Shown: positions 8,156 to 18,489 of the stretch, piece by piece | Numbering within the stretch: the stretch's first letter is position 1 | Layout: each line of letters begins with the position of its first letter | Assembly (NCBI GenBank): GCA_947625485.1 | Contig: CANQOP010000005.1 | Span: 1-64,000 of the forward strand | From: an uncultured Clostridia bacterium | GTDB taxonomy: Bacteria; Bacillota; Clostridia; Oscillospirales; Acutalibacteraceae | Direction: 5' to 3' | DNA length: 64,000 nt | Translations under genes and position numbers: made by a program | Notes under the pieces: generated by a model | The model's database searches: none | What the model saw: the letters and a program-made list of their open reading frames with translations, nothing else | Told to the model about the DNA's origin: nothing

Positions 8156-9535
8156 ATGAAGTTTTCTAACATAAGATTTTTATCGAAAGCAAACATAAAA
8201 AGGAATAAATACAATGTTAGTATTACGGTTATAGTCAGCTTATTGGTTGCGGCGGTGTCGCTCATTTCGAGCTATGCCGTCGCAACGGTAAACGCTGTAA
8301 ACGAATACAAGGCAAGTTATCGGGCAAGGTCTGTAACTCTTAACCCATTTCTTAAAATTCTCACGGACGACGCGATTAAGGCGATTTCGAACGTTGAGCA
8401 CGTTCAGTCGGTAGAGGATGTTACAGGATTAGATGATAAGTATCCTTATAATATATTAAATATAAGCGGTCAAAATGACGGAGGCAAAAGACTGAACAAA
8501 CAGCTTAAAACACGGGATACATATGTTACTGTTGAAGGGCTTATCGGAGACGAAAAAAAGCCTGTAATAGCGGGCAAGAATCTTGAGGAGTCACCGACAT
8601 TCAGTTGTATAATACCGAACTTGTTCTATCCGTTTGAAGATGAGGGTAATATTGGTTACGAAAACCTTGACTATATAGATGGCACAAGCCTGATAGGAGA
8701 AACCATAACCTTAAAAGGCGATGAAGGAAAAATATTGCTTCCATATAATATTGTTATTGATGACGGAGAGTGTACAGGCTACGATGCAAATTTAAGATCC
8801 AAGGAAATAAAGCTCAAAATTGTAGGTGCTTTTAATTGCTCATCTAATACCTATGGAAGTTTTCACCATCTTTTTGTTTCAAGAGATACGCAGCTTCAGA
8901 TTATGGAAAAGGCAATGAAAAATACGGGTATTGACCTTTCCTCGAACGAAAGCGATATTTCAAAATGGTGGAATAATACTTCTCTTCATAACTACTATGT
9001 AGTCGCGGATGATTATGATAATATAACAAGTATATATAATGAAGTATCCGAAATGGGGTACGATATTTCAAGTTTCAATAATTTTTCTATAAAAGAAAGT
9101 ACTAAAATTATGGCTGATGTCCTAAGTACCGTCGGAATGTTTCTTTTATCGGCGATATTTATTTTAGCCGTAATCTTATTGCTGCAATCAACGAATTTCT
9201 CCTTTAATTCTCAAAAAAGCAATATAGGCTTGCTAAAAGCCATTGGATATAAAAATAAGTATATATTTGCCTGTATGTTATACGAACAGCTTTTTCTGGT
9301 TATTAGGGCATTTCTAATAGGCGCAGCTTCCTCCCTTGTATTTGTGACCGTTTTAAATTATATATTCAGCCATAAGTCCTATGGAGAGTTTATCTATATA
9401 ATAGATTACTCAATGCTTGCGGCTTTTCTCGGAATTGCTTTAGCGCTTGTAACGGTTATTGTTGCAATTTGTGAAATTGTATTAATCTCGAAAATAGTAA
9501 AAATACAACCGCGTGAAGCGATGAGTGCGGCTTAA
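8156..9535 (+). CDS. FtsX-like ABC transporter permease, copy 2 (tandem paralogue)
   Basis: 459 aa; identical to copy 1 over the 5' ~464 bp and 3' ~444 bp, divergent centre. Confidence 0.88.
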   Translation: MKFSNIRFLSKANIKRNKYNVSITVIVSLLVAAVSLISSYAVATVNAVNEYKASYRARSVTLNPFLKILTDDAIKAISNVEHVQSVEDVTGLDDKYPYNILNISGQNDGGKRLNKQLKTRDTYVTVEGLIGDEKKPVIAGKNLEESPTFSCIIPNLFYPFEDEGNIGYENLDYIDGTSLIGETITLKGDEGKILLPYNIVIDDGECTGYDANLRSKEIKLKIVGAFNCSSNTYGSFHHLFVSRDTQLQIMEKAMKNTGIDLSSNESDISKWWNNTSLHNYYVVADDYDNITSIYNEVSEMGYDISSFNNFSIKESTKIMADVLSTVGMFLLSAIFILAVILLLQSTNFSFNSQKSNIGLLKAIGYKNKYIFACMLYEQLFLVIRAFLIGAASSLVFVTVLNYIFSHKSYGEFIYIIDYSMLAAFLGIALALVTVIVAICEIVLISKIVKIQPREAMSAA

Positions 9536-9549
9536 AAAGAGGTATATGT

Positions 9550-10218
9550 ATGAAAACTATTGAGCTAAAAAACATTACTAAGGTTTACAATAATAAGGTG
9601 ACCGCGCTTGACAATGTTTCTCTTACTCTTTGTGAGGGAGAATTTGTTGCGGTTATGGGACAGTCGGGCAGCGGTAAGAGTACGCTCTTGCAGATTGCAG
9701 GACTGCTTGATAACTGTACCTCTGGCAGTGTAATAATAAACGGGGAGGATGTATCTAAGCTGAATACAAATCAGCTGGCAGACGTACGTAAAAATTCGCT
9801 TGGCTTTGTTTTTCAGGCGTTTCACCTCAATCCGCACCTCAAGGTGTACGAAAATATTATGGTGCCGATGCTTATAAACGACCGCTTTAAAAATAAAGCT
9901 GAAATGCAGTCGAGGGCGATGGAACTGGTGGATAAAGTGGGGCTTACTCACCGTAAAGAGCACTACCCCTCGGAGCTTTCGGGCGGCGAACAGCAGAGGG
10001 TTGCGATTGCCCGCGCGCTCGCAAACGAGCCAGACTTTATCCTCGCCGACGAGCCGACGGGTAACCTTGACAGCAAAAACGAGCAGATGATTTTTGAAGA
10101 GCTTAAAAAACTTTCAGAGATGGGAAAAGGCGTTCTTGTTGTCTGTCACAACGACGCGATTCTCAATTTTGCCGAAAAGGTTTACAATATGAAGGACGGC
10201 AAATTTGAAAATGAATAA
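9550..10218 (+). CDS. ABC transporter ATP-binding protein (MacB/LolD-type)
   Basis: [15 protein letters not shown] Walker [16 protein letters not shown] signature, [10 protein letters not shown]. Confidence 0.93.
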   Translation: MKTIELKNITKVYNNKVTALDNVSLTLCEGEFVAVMGQSGSGKSTLLQIAGLLDNCTSGSVIINGEDVSKLNTNQLADVRKNSLGFVFQAFHLNPHLKVYENIMVPMLINDRFKNKAEMQSRAMELVDKVGLTHRKEHYPSELSGGEQQRVAIARALANEPDFILADEPTGNLDSKNEQMIFEELKKLSEMGKGVLVVCHNDAILNFAEKVYNMKDGKFENE

Positions 10219-11416
10219 TTCTTTACATCTTATCACGCGCGCATCACTGCGCAATAATAAATTTCTTTCAGTTTTGTTCTGCTTATTTGTTGTAATTTCA
10301 ACAGTTTTTATAGTCGCAATCGCGGGTATACTTTTACATATGAAAAATAACATTGATACTGTTTTGAAACAACACGTTACGCTCAGACAGATTGTGGTTG
10401 AATTCGACAAGGGGACGACCGACGATTACATAGAAGATATAGTTAAAAAGATAAAAAAAGTCGATCATATTACCGATGCGTACGAGCCTATCGGCGTAGT
10501 AGGAGTGCAAGACGGAGATATTCTCAAGGACAGCTATCAGATGGATCGCGTTCCCGTCGGAGGTGATTTAAGGATTACATCCGGCAGAATGATTGACGAG
10601 AACGAGAGCGGAGTTGCGCTGGTACCCGATCACATTAATGATTTGGACACAAAAGAAAATAGGATAAACGATATAGATGGAAATAAACTGGTCGGTAAAA
10701 CGCTCAAATTCGTTGACGACGCAAATAAAACACGAAAGATGAAGGTAGTCGGAGCGTTTAGTACCTTTGACCCTACAATCGATAACAAAACTTTGTTTAT
10801 TCCTTTTGCTGACCTGAGCAAATACAAAAGTGAGGTCGACAAAATGTTTGTTGCTGACGGAGCTTCCCCTAATGGCAAACGGAGTTTTATACTGATTGTT
10901 GACCGTGCGGAAAATGTTGAGACTGTTGCAGATTATATAACTGATAATTACATCTATTCATATGTGAATTATTCGTCGCTCAATCCAAACGAATACGATA
11001 CCGCAATACTTATGCTTATGCTGTCTCTTGTTCTTCTTGTTGCGCTTTCTGTTGTTGGATTTTATGTGTTCCTGAAAAATAACATTGATCGCCGCACAAG
11101 TGAGCTTGCACTTTATCGCTCGCTCGGATACAAGTCAAAGCATTTGTTTAGGATTATTTTTTCAGAGCATCTTATTTTTGCACTCGCTTCGTTTGTATTA
11201 GGAGTTGTTGTGGTAGCAGTACTGTACGCCTTTGTCGTAAACCCGTTCCTTGACAGTTTGCTCGGAGGCACATTGATGGAAATTAGTCTGAGTGTTGACC
11301 CAGTTGTGACAGTACTGGTATTAGCTGTTCTTATTTTGATGATGTATCTTGTATGCAAAAGGGCAGTAAAACGCTCGGAGAAAATTGACCTTACTGTACT
11401 TTTAAAAAATTTGTAA
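10205..11416 (+). CDS. FtsX-like ABC transporter permease
   Basis: 403 aa; ectodomain plus C-terminal TMs, RRTSELALYRSLGYKSKHLFRIIF; overlaps ATPase 3' end. Confidence 0.88.
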   Translation: MKMNNSLHLITRASLRNNKFLSVLFCLFVVISTVFIVAIAGILLHMKNNIDTVLKQHVTLRQIVVEFDKGTTDDYIEDIVKKIKKVDHITDAYEPIGVVGVQDGDILKDSYQMDRVPVGGDLRITSGRMIDENESGVALVPDHINDLDTKENRINDIDGNKLVGKTLKFVDDANKTRKMKVVGAFSTFDPTIDNKTLFIPFADLSKYKSEVDKMFVADGASPNGKRSFILIVDRAENVETVADYITDNYIYSYVNYSSLNPNEYDTAILMLMLSLVLLVALSVVGFYVFLKNNIDRRTSELALYRSLGYKSKHLFRIIFSEHLIFALASFVLGVVVVAVLYAFVVNPFLDSLLGGTLMEISLSVDPVVTVLVLAVLILMMYLVCKRAVKRSEKIDLTVLLKNL

Positions 11417-11440
11417 TTTAAAATATGATACAAACAATGT

Positions 11441-11472
11441 GATAGCCGGCTGCTCTGAAACAGCCGGCTATC
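11441..11472. terminator. bidirectional hairpin between convergent genes
   Basis: gatagccggctg-ctctgaaa-cagccggctatc perfect 12-bp stem. Confidence 0.75.
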
Positions 11473-11501
11473 AATATGCTATTAAATTAATATTACCTGT
11501 A

Positions 11502-12890
11502 TTATCGGAAAAGTCCGAGCGAGCCCAGGAGAAGTATAAACAGCAGTATAGGCGCTATAAACTTCACCATTACTACATAAAGCGTCTTTCTGAAGAATCT
11601 TTCGCCGTTTTTCGTAACCTCGTCGATTACTGTTTTTGGTTTTGCTATCCAGCCTATCAGCAGGCAGGTGCCTATCGCGACGACGGGCATAAGAATGTTG
11701 TTGCTTATGTAGTCCGCGATGTCAAGCAGCTGTGCGGTAGTACCGTTCGGAAGCGGGAACTCGAAGTACAGTAAGTTGTAACCCATACATATCACGATAC
11801 CGATAGCAAACGCGATTGCGCCTTCTATCAGGGTCGCTTTCTTTCGGCTTGTTCCTCTTTTATCTATCGTTCCTGCAACTACCGCCTCGAGCACTGAAAT
11901 CGAGCTAGTGAGAGCAGCAAAGAGAACCATAACAAAAAATATACAGCCGAGGATTCTGCCAGCGATTCCCATTTGTGCGAATATTTTAGGAATAGCTACG
12001 AACATAAGTCCCGGACCTGCCGCCATTCCGTCCTGACCGAGAAAAACAAATACTGCCGGTATAATCATAACGCCCGCCAGGAATGCTACAACCGTATCAA
12101 AAATTTCAATCTGATTTACGGACTTCATAAGGTTATCTTTGTCCTTAAAATATGAGCCGTAGGTTACCATAATTCCCATAGCCACGCTTATACTGTAGAA
12201 AAGCTGTCCCATAGCGTCCATTATGACGATGAGAATATCTTTAAAACCCATTCCGTCAATATTCGGGATAATATATACCAAAAAGCCCTGCATACCCGTG
12301 CGGTTTCCGTTTTCGGGACCGCCATGAATAGTCAGCGAATAAATTGAAATTCCGACTACAAGCACGAGCAGGACAGGCATAAGTATTTTTGAAAAGGACT
12401 CAATTCCCTTGTTTACGCCGCGGAAAACAACGAAGCAAGTGGCGGCGAGAAAAATTGCGTTGTATAAAATCGGCTCAACTGGTCCCGAGATAAAGCTGTT
12501 AAAATATCCGTCACCTGCCGCGTCGAGCCCCTGTCCCGTTACAAATGCTACAAAGTATTTGAGCACCCATCCGCCTATAATGCAGTAGTAGGGGAGTATC
12601 AAAAACGGAACAGCGCTCGATATCGAACCCAGCCATTTCCACTTACTGTTAATTTTACCGTAAGCGGTCAGACAGCCCTGCTTCGTTTTTCTTCCTATGG
12701 CTACTTCGGTCACTAGCAGCGTAAATCCGAACGTAAGAGCAAGAATAAGATAGACAACGAGAAACAGTCCTCCTCCGTCCTTCGCCGCAAGATATGGAAA
12801 TCTCCAGATGTTTCCGAGACCGACCGCTGAGCCTGCCGCAGCGAGAACAAACCCGATTGAGCCGGAAAATGAATGCCTTTTTTGTTCCAT
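11502..12890 (-). CDS. sodium-dependent transporter (NSS/SNF family)
   Basis: FVLAAAGSAVGLGNIWRFPYLAAKDGGGLFLVVYL. Confidence 0.93.
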   Translation of the reverse strand: MEQKRHSFSGSIGFVLAAAGSAVGLGNIWRFPYLAAKDGGGLFLVVYLILALTFGFTLLVTEVAIGRKTKQGCLTAYGKINSKWKWLGSISSAVPFLILPYYCIIGGWVLKYFVAFVTGQGLDAAGDGYFNSFISGPVEPILYNAIFLAATCFVVFRGVNKGIESFSKILMPVLLVLVVGISIYSLTIHGGPENGNRTGMQGFLVYIIPNIDGMGFKDILIVIMDAMGQLFYSISVAMGIMVTYGSYFKDKDNLMKSVNQIEIFDTVVAFLAGVMIIPAVFVFLGQDGMAAGPGLMFVAIPKIFAQMGIAGRILGCIFFVMVLFAALTSSISVLEAVVAGTIDKRGTSRKKATLIEGAIAFAIGIVICMGYNLLYFEFPLPNGTTAQLLDIADYISNNILMPVVAIGTCLLIGWIAKPKTVIDEVTKNGERFFRKTLYVVMVKFIAPILLFILLLGSLGLFR

Positions 12891-13074
12891 AATATAACCC
12901 TCATTTTTAATTTGTGTTCATTTCCGTATTCTGGAAATTTTAAACAATTACAAAGCTATTCTATCATAGCTTCTAATAATTTACAACAAAAATTTTAGGG
13001 TTATAAATTATTTTTTGTGCTTTAGGACAATTTAGTGTGAACCGAATAGTTTACCGTTGTATAATTTATTTGTT

Positions 13075-14601
13075 TTATTTGTTCCAGTATTTTCTATCCA
13101 GACTGCGGTACTGGACTGCTTCGGCGAGATGGGAGGTTTTAATTGTTTCACTTCCGTCTAAATCCGCAATCGTGCGCGCAACCTTTAATATACGGTTGTA
13201 TGCTCTGGCCGAAAGCCCCATTGTTTCAAAAACGCTTTCAAGCAGTTCTGAGCCTTCATCGCTTACTGAGCAGTATTGCTCAAATTCCGAGTCCGTAAGC
13301 CGAGCGTTGCACGTGGTATCTGAGTTTTTAAAGCGTTCTGTCTGAATGGCGCGCGCTTTGTTTACGCGTTTCTTAATTTCCGCGGAGCTTTCCTCACTGT
13401 TCCTTGCGGATAAATCGCGGTATTCAACCGGAGGGACTTCTATGTGAATGTCAAATCGGTCAAGAAGCGGACCGGATACGCGGTCCAGATAACGGTGTAT
13501 TTTCGTATCTGAGCAGGTACAGTCTCGGGTGGGGTGGTTAAAATATCCGCATGGACACGGGTTCATCGCCGCAATCAGCATAATGTTGCACGGATATGTG
13601 TACTTGCCGCTTGCGCGTGAAACAGTAACAGTGCCGTCCTCGAGAGGTTGTCGCAGTACCTCCATTGTCTTCCTGCCGAACTCGGGTAACTCGTCTAAAA
13701 ACAGGATACCGTTGTTTGCCAGAGAAATCTCGCCGGGTTTTACCAATCTTCCTCCGCCGCTCAGTGCAACAGGTGAGACCGTGTGATGAGGCGCGCGGAA
13801 AGGGCGAGTGCGTATGAGGGAGACGCCCTCGGGAAGCGTACCCGCTATTGAATGGACCTTCGTCGTTTCTATTATTTCGTCGTAAGTCATATCGGGTAAA
13901 ATTGCGGGCATACGCTTTGCGAGCATACTTTTCCCCGAGCCCGGAGGTCCGATTAAGAGCACGTTGTGACCGCCTGCGGCGGCGATTTCGAGAGCGCGTT
14001 TTACCTCGTACTGACCTTTGACCTGTGAAAAATCGGGAAGTCCGCTTAATACGTCGGGATTGTCGTGTAGGGGTTCAGCTGGACAAATTTTCTCAATTCC
14101 CTTTAAATAAAGATAGAGCTGATAGACGCTCTTGACGGGGTAAACCTCTATTCCCTTAACCACTGCGCCCTCGCGCGCGTTTGCCGCAGGTACAAAGAGG
14201 CGTTTAATACCGCATTCCTTGGCTTTTATCGCCATAGGCAAAACGCCGTTAATCGCTCGCAGTTCTCCCGAAAGGCTTAGCTCGCCGAGAAACGCGCAGT
14301 CGGAGATGTCCGCGCTGAGGTTGCCCGTTGCTATGAGAAATGCTATAAAAATCGGAAGGTCGTAAATCGGACCTTCTTTTTTCGTGTCTGCAGGCGCGAG
14401 GTTTACTGTAATTCGCGATATGGGAAACTCAAATCCGCAGTTTTTAAACGCATCGCGCACGCGGTCGCGGCTTTCCTTTACCGCTGTGTCGGGCAGTCCT
14501 ACCATATCGAACGCCGCTATGCCGCGTGATATGGAAACCTCAACCTCAACGGGATAGCTGTCTATTCCGAATAATCCAAAGCTGTTGCATTTAACTACCA
14601 T
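13075..14601 (-). CDS. YifB/ComM-family Mg chelatase-like AAA ATPase
   Basis: MVVKCNSFGLFGIDSYPVEVEVSISRGIAAFDMVGLPD; GPPGSGKSMLAKRMPAILP; NPCPCGY. Confidence 0.93.
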   Translation of the reverse strand: MVVKCNSFGLFGIDSYPVEVEVSISRGIAAFDMVGLPDTAVKESRDRVRDAFKNCGFEFPISRITVNLAPADTKKEGPIYDLPIFIAFLIATGNLSADISDCAFLGELSLSGELRAINGVLPMAIKAKECGIKRLFVPAANAREGAVVKGIEVYPVKSVYQLYLYLKGIEKICPAEPLHDNPDVLSGLPDFSQVKGQYEVKRALEIAAAGGHNVLLIGPPGSGKSMLAKRMPAILPDMTYDEIIETTKVHSIAGTLPEGVSLIRTRPFRAPHHTVSPVALSGGGRLVKPGEISLANNGILFLDELPEFGRKTMEVLRQPLEDGTVTVSRASGKYTYPCNIMLIAAMNPCPCGYFNHPTRDCTCSDTKIHRYLDRVSGPLLDRFDIHIEVPPVEYRDLSARNSEESSAEIKKRVNKARAIQTERFKNSDTTCNARLTDSEFEQYCSVSDEGSELLESVFETMGLSARAYNRILKVARTIADLDGSETIKTSHLAEAVQYRSLDRKYWNK

Positions 14602-14712
14602 ATTTTTCACCTGTCATAATTATAGCATATGAACAAATGTTTAATCAAATGTCAGATTATATAATTTAAATAGTCGGTTGTTGTAGAAAATGCACAATTG
14701 TTCGATATATCA

Positions 14713-14741
14713 TTGACAGTGAAAAATATTTGCAGTATAAT
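14713..14741 (+). promoter_or_regulatory. sigma-A consensus promoter
   Basis: TTGACA-N17-TATAAT exact consensus upstream of the sigma factor gene. Confidence 0.8.
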
Positions 14742-14771
14742 AAAATTTAATGATAAAAAGGCGGTGATCAG

Positions 14772-15344
14772 ATGGTTGGAACCAATTACGGAAGTATAAG
14801 CGACAATCAGCTTGTTCTGCTTTTGCAGAAGGGTGACGAACGCGCTTTTGAGGAAATTACCATAAGATATGTGAAGCTTATTTATCAGATTGCTTACGAC
14901 TTTAATGTTGACGGATATGAGCCTGATGATCTTGTTCAGGAGGGATTGCTTGCTTTTCTTATCGCAGGGAAAAACTACAATGAGAGCTTAGGTGCATCCT
15001 TTAAGAACTACGCTGTAATGTGCGCGAAAAACCGATTTAAGGATATTGCAAAGAAAAGCAGCGCGAAGCGCGCGGTTCCGAAGTCGCATATAATTACACT
15101 TGACGAAATGGGCGACAGGCGTGACGAGGAGCAGAACGTTGAGGACTTCGTTATTGAACGCGATTATCTGAAAAGCCTTATGATGCATTTGCGCTCTCTG
15201 CTGAGCGCTGAGGAGCGCGTTGTTTTCAATATGTATCTAAAAGGCTATTCATACGACGAGATTGCCGATACTATGCGGATGAGCACAAAGAAAATAGACA
15301 ATACTCTGCAAAAAATAAAGCGTAAACTAAGAGAAAGCCGATGA
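14772..15344 (+). CDS. RNA polymerase sigma-70 family factor (SigH-like)
   Basis: GDERAFEEITIRYVKLIYQIAYDF...DDLVQEGLLAF region 2; C-terminal region 4 HTH. Confidence 0.85.
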   Translation: MVGTNYGSISDNQLVLLLQKGDERAFEEITIRYVKLIYQIAYDFNVDGYEPDDLVQEGLLAFLIAGKNYNESLGASFKNYAVMCAKNRFKDIAKKSSAKRAVPKSHIITLDEMGDRRDEEQNVEDFVIERDYLKSLMMHLRSLLSAEERVVFNMYLKGYSYDEIADTMRMSTKKIDNTLQKIKRKLRESR

Positions 15345-15521
15345 ATACAAAAACTATTAAGCTGCCGAAAGGACGGCTTTTTTTATTGCAGTGAACTCTG
15401 ATATTTTCCTATCCGCGTAATTTTTGGAAAATTCATTTTCAATTCATAATTTTTTCATATATTTTTCACATTATGTGGTTATCATAATGACAATGAAACC
15501 AAATCCATACGGAGGTACATT

Positions 15522-17045
15522 ATGAATAATCCTTATGAAAATAACTATAACACGGACGGATTTGATACAAATACAACTCCCGAGTCCGAGCCTAAGTCTG
15601 AAAGCTCTGCTCCCGAGGAAATTTTCAGCTCGTCCGAGAAAGCGAACGATGCTGTTCCCGATTACACTCCCGACGAATATTACAGCCGGCATTACGCTAA
15701 CCAAGCAACGTCGGCGGAGGGTTATGCTCGATATGGCGAGAGCTACTACGGCAACAACCAAACGGGTCAGCAGACGTACGGTAATCCGAATTATGATGCG
15801 GGATATTATCAGCAGCCATACCATATTCCTCCTCAGCCGGTAAAGACCAAGAAAAAGAAGGAAAAAAAGCCGATCACGAGAGGAACAATTGCGGCGGTGC
15901 TTATTATAAGCATATTGTGCTCTGTTTTACTCGGCGCAGGCGGCGGCTACCTCGCGGCTACTGTTTTAGGTAACTCTAATGGAGGTGTATCTACACTCGA
16001 GGTGAGCAAATCGGAATACGGAAGTTCAACCTATGCATCATCTACTGCGGCGCTTACTACAACCGAAATTGTTGATAAGGCGGCTGACTCTGTCGTTGAA
16101 ATTACGACCGAGCAGGTTGCTACAGGCTCATTCTCGCGACAGTATATTCAGCAGGGTGCAGGCTCGGGAGTTATCATCTCGAAGGACGGATATATAATTA
16201 CTAATTATCACGTTATTGAAGGTGCTTCCCACGTTACCGTTACTCTAAGAGATCAGACCGAGTACACAGATGTCGATGTTATCGGAACGTATTCGGCAGG
16301 CGATATTGCGCTTCTTAAAATTAAACCTAAGAGTGACCTTACAGCCGCAACTTTCGGCAATTCCGATAAAATATCAGTGGGCGATTATGCAGTCGTTATC
16401 GGAAATCCGCTGGGTCAGCTCGGCGGTACTGTTACGGACGGAATAATCAGCGCTCTCGACCGTGAGCTAACCATAGACAACGAGACTATGAATCTTCTCC
16501 AGACCAATGCAGAGATAAGCCCGGGAAACTCGGGCGGCGGACTTTTTAACGGCTCGGGCGAGCTTATAGGTATTATCAACGCTAAATCAGCTTCCAACAG
16601 CGCCGAGGGTATAGGATTTGCTATCCCTATAAATGATATTCAGGAGGTTCTTTCCGACCTTAAACAGTACGGCTACGTTAAGGGTCAGATAGATTTAGGT
16701 ATGTCGCTTACGGATATAAACTCCACCGCGCAGCTTTGGATGTACGACACTTCTCAGACGGGTGTGTACGTTACAAGCGTAAACAACGGCAGTAACGCGG
16801 CTAAGGCGGGCTTCCGTTCGGGCGATATTATAACGAAGATTAACGGTACTGAGGTTAAATCTACCAGAGAAGTAAAGGCGATTATCAAAAAACTCAAGGT
16901 GGGCGACAGCGCAACCTTTACGGTGTACCGCAGCGGAAGAACAGGTACGATTAAGATGAGACTTCAGGAGTATAATAAGGATTCCGTTACAGCAGATAAC
17001 ACAGAACAGTTTGATGACGATTTCCCGTGGAGTATATTTAATTAA
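15522..17045 (+). CDS. htrA: S1C family trypsin-like protease with PDZ domain (HtrA/DegP-like)
   Basis: N-terminal disordered + TM; GSGVIISKDGYIITNYHVIEGA, GDIALLKI, GNSGGGLFN; C-terminal PDZ. Confidence 0.92.
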   Translation: MNNPYENNYNTDGFDTNTTPESEPKSESSAPEEIFSSSEKANDAVPDYTPDEYYSRHYANQATSAEGYARYGESYYGNNQTGQQTYGNPNYDAGYYQQPYHIPPQPVKTKKKKEKKPITRGTIAAVLIISILCSVLLGAGGGYLAATVLGNSNGGVSTLEVSKSEYGSSTYASSTAALTTTEIVDKAADSVVEITTEQVATGSFSRQYIQQGAGSGVIISKDGYIITNYHVIEGASHVTVTLRDQTEYTDVDVIGTYSAGDIALLKIKPKSDLTAATFGNSDKISVGDYAVVIGNPLGQLGGTVTDGIISALDRELTIDNETMNLLQTNAEISPGNSGGGLFNGSGELIGIINAKSASNSAEGIGFAIPINDIQEVLSDLKQYGYVKGQIDLGMSLTDINSTAQLWMYDTSQTGVYVTSVNNGSNAAKAGFRSGDIITKINGTEVKSTREVKAIIKKLKVGDSATFTVYRSGRTGTIKMRLQEYNKDSVTADNTEQFDDDFPWSIFN

Positions 17046-17058
17046 TTGAATAAACAAG

Positions 17059-17084
17059 AAGCCTGCGCAAAAATGCACAGGCTT
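17059..17084. terminator. intrinsic terminator
   Basis: aagcctg-cgcaaaaatgca-caggctt followed by tctt. Confidence 0.65.
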
Positions 17085-17136
17085 TCTTATTTTGTGTTCT
17101 TTGTAGTATGCGGGTAGAGTATGCAGAAAATTTGAT

Positions 17137-18066
17137 TTATTCGTCAAAAAGAGGTGTGGAAAAATACCTCTCCGCCGTATCGGGGAGAACGGTAACGACG
17201 GTTTTGCCTTTGCCGAGTTTTTCCGCCAGCTTGAGCGCAGCCGCCACGTTGGTTCCGCTTGAAATACCGCACATTATTCCTTCAAGGCGGGCAAGATCCT
17301 TTGCGGTTTTAAGCGCTTCTTCATCTGTGACAATGTAAATATTGTCGTAAATCCCGCGGTTAAGTATTGCGGGTATAATTCCGTCGCCTATGCCCATCTG
17401 AAGGTGAGTTCCAATTGTTCCGCCTGCGAGAATTGCCGCGTTTTCGGGCTCGACCGCCCAGATTTCTATATCGGGATTCTGAGCCTTGAGCGTTTCGCCT
17501 ATTCCGGTAATCGTGCCGCCTGTGCCTATTCCCGAACAGAATCCGTGTATAGGACCTGCGACCTGTTCGAGTATCTCAAGCGCCGTGTGGTGCTTATGGG
17601 CCTTGGTGTTATTCGGATTCTCAAATTGCTGAGGGACGAAAACTTTCTCGTCCTCCTCAGCCATCTTAAGAGCAGTTTTAAGACACTCTTCAATGCACTC
17701 GCCTATGTCTCCGTCATCGTGAATGAGTATAACCTCGGCTCCGTAATGACGCACGAGCTTGCGGCGTTCCTCGCTTACGGAGTCGGGCATAACGATGATT
17801 GTGCGGTAGCCTCTTACCGCGCCGACAAGCGCAAGCCCGATTCCCTGATTGCCGCTTGTAGGCTCGACAATAATTGTGTCGGGCTTTATTTTACCTTCCT
17901 TTTCAGCCTTAGTTATCATATTAAACGCTGTACGGGTTTTTATTGAGCCTCCGACGTTCATTCCCTCAAATTTTACGTAGATGTCGGCGTTTCCTTTTTT
18001 ATTCATACGGTTAAGGCGTATCATTGGCGTATGACCGATAGCCTCTAAAATATTGTTATAAATCAT
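17137..18066 (-). CDS. cysK: cysteine synthase A
   Basis: NNILEAIGHTPMIRLNRM, PTSGNQGIGLALVGA; ATG start at 18066 with SD agaggt. Confidence 0.93.
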   Translation of the reverse strand: MIYNNILEAIGHTPMIRLNRMNKKGNADIYVKFEGMNVGGSIKTRTAFNMITKAEKEGKIKPDTIIVEPTSGNQGIGLALVGAVRGYRTIIVMPDSVSEERRKLVRHYGAEVILIHDDGDIGECIEECLKTALKMAEEDEKVFVPQQFENPNNTKAHKHHTALEILEQVAGPIHGFCSGIGTGGTITGIGETLKAQNPDIEIWAVEPENAAILAGGTIGTHLQMGIGDGIIPAILNRGIYDNIYIVTDEEALKTAKDLARLEGIMCGISSGTNVAAALKLAEKLGKGKTVVTVLPDTAERYFSTPLFDE

Positions 18067-18204
18067 AAACAACCTCTGTAAAATTTTTCATTATATCATT
18101 ATATATTATATAAGATATTAACTGAGATTGCAACAATTTACATTTTTTCATTTTTTATTCACATAGTTTTAAAAATTAATTAAAAAAAGCGTGCGGTTTT
18201 TGCA

Positions 18205-18485
18205 CAGGTTCGTAAAAAAGTGGACAATAAAAAAGAGCCCTCTTGATGTAGAATATACATAAAGGGGGATTTTAATGGCAAAAGATATGAATACATAAGT
18301 AAGTACGATAAAGAAATATTAGAACTAAGGGCATAAGAACCAACTTTGCGGGAAATTGGAAAGTTGTACGGATTAAGTTACAAGCAAGTATGCAATTTCT
18401 TTACGAAATACAACGCAAATCAACGAAAGATTGAAGCGGGTATTGTTTTGAGAGCGAAAGGGAGAACGCCAGAGGATTACAAGAT
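18205..18485 (+). pseudogene. IS3-family orfA remnant (5' end of a degraded insertion sequence)
   Basis: KYDKEILELRA*EPTLREIGKLYGLSYKQVCNFFTKYNANQRKIEAGIVLRAKGR; frameshift after MAK and internal TAA. Confidence 0.7.
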
Positions 18486-18489
18486 AACC

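Noticed and set aside
10205-11416. Third copy of the duplicated permease
   Set aside because: Same FtsX family but clearly different sequence and length; it is the partner permease, not part of the duplication
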